Origin: Candidatus Methanomethylophilaceae archaeon | GTDB lineage: Archaea; Thermoplasmatota; Thermoplasmata; Methanomassiliicoccales; Methanomethylophilaceae | DNA length: 8,451 nt | NCBI GenBank assembly: GCA_023230065.1 | Contig: JALNYB010000056.1 | Location: 1 to 8,451, forward strand | Reading direction: 5' to 3' | Shown: piece by piece, positions 4,374 through 8,451 of the stretch | Position numbering within the stretch: position 1 is the first letter of the stretch | Layout: every line of letters starts with the position of its first letter | Notes under the pieces: generated by a model | What the model was told of the DNA's origin: nothing | The model's database searches: none | What the model saw: the letters and a program-made list of their open reading frames with translations, nothing else | Translations under genes and position numbers: made by a program

Positions 4374-5314
4374 TATCTCGACTCCTTGATCATATCTAGA
4401 TATGTTGTTTCTAGAATGTCGCTGTCTGCTATACTGTAGACTCCCGCGTTCATTCCGGAAATATCGTGGAATAATCTCTGCCTGTCTTCTTTTGAATCGC
4501 TTATAACGACTTGTATGTCATTACCGAGACGATCTGCCGATATGACGTAATCTATGTTTCCGATCCTCTGTATGAGTTCCGGTGCAGGCACCCCTGCGGT
4601 CTTTGCAATGATGGATCTCGTACCATGCGATGTCAGGAACGCAGAGATATCGTCATCCATGAGAAGTGTACCGTGATTTATCATGGCTATCCTGTCACAC
4701 AGATCCTGGACCTCTGTCAATACATGAGAGCTCATGACTATCGTAAGATCATTTGAATCGGTTCTAAGGTTCTTGAGCACCTCTCTTATCTCCACCATTC
4801 CTCTGGGATCCAAACCTGATGTTGGTTCATCCAGGATGATGATATTGGGCTCTTTCATAAGGGCCTGACCTAGAGCTATTCTCTGCCTCATGCCTTTTGA
4901 GAATGTTCCCAATCTCTTATCCCCCCATTCTACCATCTTGACCTTTTCCAAAATTTCCTCTGTCTCGGAACGGATGGATTCCTTTGACATTCCGATTATC
5001 TCTCCGACATACCTCATGGTCTCCCTCGGAGTAAGATACGAATAGAATTCGGGTGTCTCGATGACAGTACCTACATTCGTAAGTGCAGCCTTCGGATCTT
5101 TGGTAACATCAATACCGTCAAGGAATGCTTCACCTGATGTGGCAGTTATCAGATGAGTCAATATCTTCAAGGTCGTGCTCTTTCCGGCACCATTAGGACC
5201 CAGAAGACCTGTGAAGCTATTCTTTTTGATCTTTAGATTGAGATCGTTGACCGCAACGAAAGAACCATATTCCTTCCTTAAGTTGACGATCTCGATCGGA
5301 TATTCGGATGACAT
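4373..5314 (-). CDS. ABC transporter ATP-binding protein, BcrA/CcmA-like exporter ATPase
   Basis: The 313-residue nucleotide-binding subunit drives the adjacent permease. In order from ATG 5314: Walker A GPNGAGKST (about 39-47), Q-loop region VIETPEFYSYLT (about 84-95), signature FSKGMRQR (138-145), Walker B IIILDEPTSGLDP (158-170) and switch histidine in MSSHVL (H197). The Q-loop has Glu86 where glutamine is usual; as far as I recall this I-E-x-P-x-F-Y form is typical of bacitracin-type (BcrA) exporters rather than a defect. The last 90 or so residues form the variable C-terminal extension common in this group. The ATG at 5314 is chosen because AGAGGT ends seven bases before it; the ATG at 5320 is only one base from that SD. 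The protein would work as a dimer on the inner face of the membrane. Confidence 0.93.
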   Translation of the reverse strand: MSSEYPIEIVNLRKEYGSFVAVNDLNLKIKKNSFTGLLGPNGAGKSTTLKILTHLITATSGEAFLDGIDVTKDPKAALTNVGTVIETPEFYSYLTPRETMRYVGEIIGMSKESIRSETEEILEKVKMVEWGDKRLGTFSKGMRQRIALGQALMKEPNIIILDEPTSGLDPRGMVEIREVLKNLRTDSNDLTIVMSSHVLTEVQDLCDRIAMINHGTLLMDDDISAFLTSHGTRSIIAKTAGVPAPELIQRIGNIDYVISADRLGNDIQVVISDSKEDRQRLFHDISGMNAGVYSIADSDILETTYLDMIKESR

Positions 5315-5321
5315 TATCATA

Positions 5322-5327
5322 ACCTCT
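5322..5327 (-). promoter_or_regulatory. Shine-Dalgarno deciding the ABC ATPase start
   Basis: The minus strand reads AGAGGT here. Seven bases separate it from ATG 5314, a normal distance, but only one base from ATG 5320, so the shorter protein is preferred. Its presence means this mRNA has a leader, unlike the divergently transcribed cardiolipin synthase gene. Confidence 0.6.
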
Positions 5328-5352
5328 GTAGAAATACTAAATCTATCTTATT

Positions 5353-5360
5353 TGATAAAG
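5353..5360 (-). promoter_or_regulatory. TATA-like box for the ABC operon
   Basis: The minus strand reads TTTATCAA, within a longer A/T run ending in AAATAAGA. Transcription starting about 27 nt downstream (near 5329) would leave a leader of roughly 15 nt containing the AGAGGT motif. The exact box is uncertain because the region is uniformly AT-rich. Confidence 0.4.
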
Positions 5361-5401
5361 ATTGCTGACTAAACAAGAATCAATGCTTTATGAAAAATAT
5401 T

Positions 5402-5416
5402 CGAAAAGTATTAAAC
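5402..5416 (+). promoter_or_regulatory. BRE/TATA promoter of the cardiolipin synthase gene
   Basis: CGAAAAG (5402-5408) as BRE is followed by TATTAAAC (5409-5416) as TATA box, centred about 29 nt before ATG 5442. No SD motif precedes the ATG, so a leaderless or nearly leaderless mRNA is likely. Confidence 0.52.
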
Positions 5417-5441
5417 GTTACATAACAAGATTACATTCAAC

Positions 5442-6893
5442 ATGGACATGGTCGGCTTCGTGTTGGATAACCTTTATCTTCTGATATTCCTGATTGATAT
5501 CATATTGATGATTGCGATGCTTTTTTGGGAAAGAAATGATCCTAAAAGCACGGCTATCTGGATTCTTGTTCTGTGGATCTTACCTCTTTTCGGTTTCATA
5601 TTATATCTATTCCTCGGACAGACGTTCTACTCGACCAGAACCTTTCGTCATAAAGCAACAGAAGATCAAAAGCTCGCAGAGGTCCTAAAAATTGAAAAAA
5701 TGATTATGGAACAGGAATTGAAAAGTCATCCCGAAAATGCCGAGAAACTGAATTTTGCAAATACCATACAAAACGCCGGCGGGGTCCTATATACCAACAT
5801 GAACGACGTTACTCTACTCCCTGAGAGTAAAAAATACTTCGATTCGCTCCTCGAAGACCTCAGAAATGCAAAAGAGACCATTAACTTCGAATACTATATC
5901 ATAAGAAACGATAGAATATCCAATGAACTGATGAATATCCTGATCGACAAAGTGAAGAGCGGCGTTGAAGTAAAATTGATGATCGATGCCATCGGAAACA
6001 ACAAAGGCCCTAAGAAGAATATTATGAAGCTCAAAAAGGCCGGAGGAGAATATTCTCTTTTTCACAGCACTTGGACATGCTTGCTGAGTCCCAGAAAAAA
6101 TAACAGGAATCACCGTAAGATCGCGATCATAGACGGAAGGATCGGATATGTGGGCGGATACAATATCGGTGACGAATATCTGGGGAAGGGGCCTCTCGGA
6201 TATTGGAGAGACTGTGCTGTAAGAGTAGATGGAACAGCTGTCGCTTCCATGCAATTCAGATTCCTTGCCGATTGGAGATATGCGACCAAAAAAGACCTCG
6301 TACTCGAAGATAGATTCTACAAATATGACACCTGTGCTGGAGACACCAGCATGCAACTCATCTCCGGGGGACCTGATGTCAGTGAGAACAATCCCATCCA
6401 GATGCAGTATCTTAATATCGTTACCAATGCCAAGAAGACACTGTACATACAAACTCCGTATCTGGAACCTGACCAGGCACTTGCAGACTGTGTGCGCAGA
6501 GCGGCTTTCGCAGGCGTGGATGTGAGGATCATAATGCCAAACATCGGAGACCATCCTTTCGTATATTGGGCAAATAGATACTGGGCATCAGTATTCTTGA
6601 GAGCAGGCGTGAAAGTATACGAATACAACAGAGGATTCATTCACGCTAAGACTCTGGTCGGAGATGGATATTATTGCTCGGTGGGATCTGCTAATTTCGA
6701 TGATAGAAGCATGAAACTGAACTTCGAAACGAACGTCATGATATATTCAGAAAAAATAGGCAAAGAGATGAATGATGCATTCTTAGAAGATTTGGAATAC
6801 TGTACGGAATACACATTGGAAATGTATCATAACAGAACAACATGGCAACGCTTCAAAACAGGTGTATCGAGATTGGTAAGCGGACAACTCTGA
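5442..6893 (+). CDS. cls: Cardiolipin synthase (phospholipase D superfamily, two HKD motifs)
   Basis: The 483-residue product has the full length and layout of ClsA-type cardiolipin synthases. Two N-terminal membrane helices (about 8-28 and 38-58, with the family-typical N-D-P-K-S-T-A-I-W turn between them) precede two phospholipase D domains. HKD motif 1 is H224-R-K226...D231, followed by IGYVGGYNIGDEYLG; HKD motif 2 is H401-A-K403...D408, followed by CSVGSANFDDRS. All catalytic residues are present. In bacteria the enzyme joins two phosphatidylglycerols, releasing glycerol. In an archaeon the substrates should be ether lipids such as archaetidylglycerol, as shown for the Methanospirillum hungatei homologue. 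It acts at the cytoplasmic membrane. The gene is monocistronic, divergent from the ABC operon, and ends at a hairpin terminator. A long minus-strand open frame inside it (5814-6554) is a shadow of this gene. The start could also be the in-frame ATG at 5448. Confidence 0.93.
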   Translation: MDMVGFVLDNLYLLIFLIDIILMIAMLFWERNDPKSTAIWILVLWILPLFGFILYLFLGQTFYSTRTFRHKATEDQKLAEVLKIEKMIMEQELKSHPENAEKLNFANTIQNAGGVLYTNMNDVTLLPESKKYFDSLLEDLRNAKETINFEYYIIRNDRISNELMNILIDKVKSGVEVKLMIDAIGNNKGPKKNIMKLKKAGGEYSLFHSTWTCLLSPRKNNRNHRKIAIIDGRIGYVGGYNIGDEYLGKGPLGYWRDCAVRVDGTAVASMQFRFLADWRYATKKDLVLEDRFYKYDTCAGDTSMQLISGGPDVSENNPIQMQYLNIVTNAKKTLYIQTPYLEPDQALADCVRRAAFAGVDVRIIMPNIGDHPFVYWANRYWASVFLRAGVKVYEYNRGFIHAKTLVGDGYYCSVGSANFDDRSMKLNFETNVMIYSEKIGKEMNDAFLEDLEYCTEYTLEMYHNRTTWQRFKTGVSRLVSGQL

Positions 6894-6969
6894 TTTCATG
6901 AACAAAGATGGATGATGCATAGAACATATCGTATAAGAATCTAATATTCTCAAAGGCTGAACCTAGCAG

Positions 6970-7014
6970 ATGATCACATTCTTTCACAATTTGTGATCAT
7001 TTTAACTTTTTATT
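6970..7014 (+). terminator. Hairpin and T-rich tract ending the cardiolipin synthase transcript
   Basis: ATGATCACA (6970-6978) pairs perfectly with TGTGATCAT (6992-7000) across a 13-nt loop, followed on the plus strand by TTTAACTTTTTATT. The right arm contains the stop codon of the convergent PHP gene (complement of 6997-6999), so the signal reaches into that gene's 3' end. On the minus strand no T-run follows the hairpin, although it may still cap the PHP mRNA 3' end. Confidence 0.6.
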
Positions 7015-7863
7015 AATTCCCCTTTTCACAGATCTTACACCTTGGTATAACTGAACATAAGATGCTGACGGAGCATGTCTTACGAACTTTGAAAACGAAG
7101 CTGACCCCATTTTAACCTTTCTGAAGACATTCTTCTCTTTTCCGATTATTATGTTCTTTCTTTTTACAACACTGTCTAAAAACCCATCTAAATCTTCAGC
7201 GTCCGCAACAGAGACGACGTTTCCGACCTCCGATAGCAGATGTCCGTCTGTTCCTCCAGTAAACGCAAGGTCATGCCTCTGAGCGGCCTCTAATGCACAC
7301 AGATTGCTCTTTCTTGTCATTCCGCTGCATATTACCTCGTACGCATCCAATCTTTCTACGACCTCGTCTGAAAGATAACCTTTCACATTACAGACCTCTA
7401 CTCCCTTATTGGAACCTAGATAACCCATCGGATGAGCACCGGAAACGACACAATTCTCCTTTTCCAACAGATTCAACAGATCCTCCACTGTGCATCCTTT
7501 CAATGCTAACCAAGGACATGACTGAAGTTTCGGCTTTATATTGGAAGTCCAGAATTCTTTTAAATCATTCTGATCGTAAAAATAAGTAAGAATATGAGGA
7601 CCATCAGACGTGCTCACTTCCATTCCAGGAATGATGAACACATCAGATCTTTTGATATCTATTTCCATTACTGAGGAAATAAGATTATGATCTGTAATGG
7701 CCACGCCTGTCTTCCTTGAACGTGCGAGATCTATAAGGCAACGTATATCAGTGTATGAATCTGAACAATTCGTATGGAAGTGCATATCTGCGCAGAGTTT
7801 ACCACTATCTGCTATCGAATTCCAGTCCGGATGTCTGAATACTACCCTATCGGTCTCGTTCAT
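6997..7863 (-). CDS. PHP-domain metal-dependent phosphoesterase
   Basis: The 288-residue product has the PHP signature motifs in order: D26-M-H28-F-H30 followed by TNCSDS, I-T-D58-H59-N, the metal-ligand glutamate in PGMEVS (E82), GAHPMG in the middle and GGTDGH near the C-terminal third. Length and motif order fit the TrpH/COG0613 group of trinuclear-metal phosphoesterases, several of which hydrolyse 3',5'-nucleoside bisphosphates or short RNA 5' ends. It ends in a basic tail (VRSVKRGINKKLK). It should be a soluble cytosolic enzyme; the substrate cannot be fixed from sequence. ATG 7863 is chosen because GAGGT lies four bases upstream; an upstream in-frame GTG (7890) would only extend into the preceding gene. 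The start lies two bases after the stop of the amidohydrolase gene, so the two are almost certainly co-transcribed and coupled. Confidence 0.9.
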   Translation of the reverse strand: MNETDRVVFRHPDWNSIADSGKLCADMHFHTNCSDSYTDIRCLIDLARSRKTGVAITDHNLISSVMEIDIKRSDVFIIPGMEVSTSDGPHILTYFYDQNDLKEFWTSNIKPKLQSCPWLALKGCTVEDLLNLLEKENCVVSGAHPMGYLGSNKGVEVCNVKGYLSDEVVERLDAYEVICSGMTRKSNLCALEAAQRHDLAFTGGTDGHLLSEVGNVVSVADAEDLDGFLDSVVKRKNIIIGKEKNVFRKVKMGSASFSKFVRHAPSASYVQLYQGVRSVKRGINKKLK

Positions 7864-7865
7864 CT

Positions 7866-8451
7866 TTACCTCAAACAAAGCGCCTTCCACATATCCTCTG
7901 ATTGGTCTAGTATCTTGTCTGCGTCCAATGTTGTCACCTTTCCATCGCTAACAACTATATCTCCTTGACAGATAACAGTCTTCACGTTGATGGTAGAAGC
8001 AGAATAGACTATGTTAGCTACTATATTCTCCCTAAGCAGGGGTCTTAGGTTGGGTGCCTTGCCATCGAGTATCACTATGTCTGCATATTTTCCTTTCTCT
8101 ATTGAACCCAATGAATCCTGCATCCCGATGGCCTTTGCGCCATTTATTGTAGCAAAATCCAAAAGGTCCTGCGCAGGGGTAACGGTCGGATCCCATCTGC
8201 TTGATTTCTGTAATAATCCCAGAACCTTCATCTCAGAAAGCATATCCAAACTATTATTCGTCGTGTTTCCATCCGTTCCAATCGATACGTTAACGCCATA
8301 TTTTTGGAATTCCGGTATAGGTGCGACTCCGCCTGTTGCCAGTTTCATATTGGATACAGGACATGATGCTATGGACATGCCTGATTCTGCCATGAGCCTG
8401 ACCTCGTTCATCGTTAGCCATGCTGAATGGGCCGCGATGTCTCTTGGACCG
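7866..8451 (-). CDS. Amidohydrolase, SAH/MTA/5'-deoxyadenosine deaminase type (C-terminal part; 5' end outside window)
   Basis: The open frame runs to the window edge (first full codon at 8450), giving 194 C-terminal residues of a protein usually about 420-440 long; an internal ATG at 8411 is not the real start. The visible part holds DIAAHSAWL (the substrate/metal-site histidine), ASCPVSNMKLATGGVAPIPE, the metal-ligand aspartate in SIGTDGNTTNNSLDM (residue 60 of the visible part), a FATINGAKAIGM helix and the C-terminal beta-sandwich segment GSIEKGKYADIVILD. This matches MtaD/DadD-type deaminases, which convert S-adenosylhomocysteine, methylthioadenosine or 5'-deoxyadenosine to the inosine derivatives, important in methanogens for disposing of SAM-derived products. 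The N-terminal HxH metal motif cannot be checked. It is followed directly by the PHP gene in the same transcript. Family is secure; preferred substrate is not. Confidence 0.9.
   Translation of the reverse strand, partial: GPRDIAAHSAWLTMNEVRLMAESGMSIASCPVSNMKLATGGVAPIPEFQKYGVNVSIGTDGNTTNNSLDMLSEMKVLGLLQKSSRWDPTVTPAQDLLDFATINGAKAIGMQDSLGSIEKGKYADIVILDGKAPNLRPLLRENIVANIVYSASTINVKTVICQGDIVVSDGKVTTLDADKILDQSEDMWKALCLR
7868..7872 (-). promoter_or_regulatory. Shine-Dalgarno of the PHP gene, overlapping the upstream stop codon
   Basis: The minus strand reads GAGGTAAAGATG: GAGGT is the SD, TAA (7868-7866) is the stop of the amidohydrolase gene and ATG (7863) starts the PHP gene. This layout suits termination-reinitiation coupling and decides the PHP start against the GTG at 7890. 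Confidence 0.65.

Noticed and set aside
5814..6554. 246-codon minus-strand open frame
   Set aside because: It lies entirely antisense within the cardiolipin synthase gene, whose HKD motifs and full length are clear; it has no recognisable domain.
1..8451. CRISPR array, insertion sequence, toxin-antitoxin or defence system
   Set aside because: No regularly spaced repeats, transposase, terminal inverted repeats or recognised defence domains were seen; the MazG-like protein belongs to the single-domain house-cleaning type and has no MazEF partner beside it.

Overview
The window looks like a chromosomal stretch of a moderately AT-rich archaeon, most likely a euryarchaeote of the Thermoplasmata / Methanomassiliicoccales type. 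That placement is an inference. The support is: an intron-containing tRNA-Tyr with encoded CCA and archaeal-type acceptor sequence; BRE/TATA-like boxes about 25-28 nt upstream of start codons with almost no leader; Shine-Dalgarno motifs mainly at genes that carry a leader or lie inside operons; and archaeal-looking gene families (COG1340-like coiled-coil protein, Hcp-associated-type ferredoxin, SAH/5'-deoxyadenosine deaminase).

Layout. (1) 1-85: 3' part of tRNA-Tyr(GUA), interrupted by an intron of about 34 nt. (2) 86-466: no protein gene; AT-rich DNA with a GC-rich, hairpin-dense island (about 335-434) that could be an unrecognised small RNA. (3) 467-667, minus: small two-helix membrane protein. 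(4) 991-3275, plus: hexapeptide-repeat O-acetyltransferase, a heptad-patterned coiled-coil protein, a MazG-like nucleotide pyrophosphohydrolase, and a dicluster ferredoxin-domain protein. The last two overlap as ATGA; the first three seem to have their own leaderless promoters. (5) 3276-3461: convergent gap with two separate hairpin structures, one serving each direction. (6) 3462-5320, minus: ABC exporter, ATPase and permease joined by a TAATG overlap. (7) 5442-6893, plus: two-HKD cardiolipin synthase-type phospholipase D protein, transcribed divergently from the ABC pair. (8) 6894-8451, minus: PHP-domain phosphoesterase directly downstream of the C-terminal part of an MtaD/DadD-type amidohydrolase cut by the window edge; the SD of the first overlaps the stop codon of the second.

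Functional reading. Most genes are housekeeping or small-metabolite functions: nucleotide clean-up (MazG), adenosine-derivative salvage (amidohydrolase) with a possible partner phosphoesterase (PHP), membrane lipid synthesis (cardiolipin synthase), export (ABC) and redox (ferredoxin). I see no CRISPR, transposase, integrase, toxin-antitoxin pair or defence island. The items least explained by known families are the structured GC-rich island next to the tRNA, the RDxxN heptad protein, and the small membrane protein.
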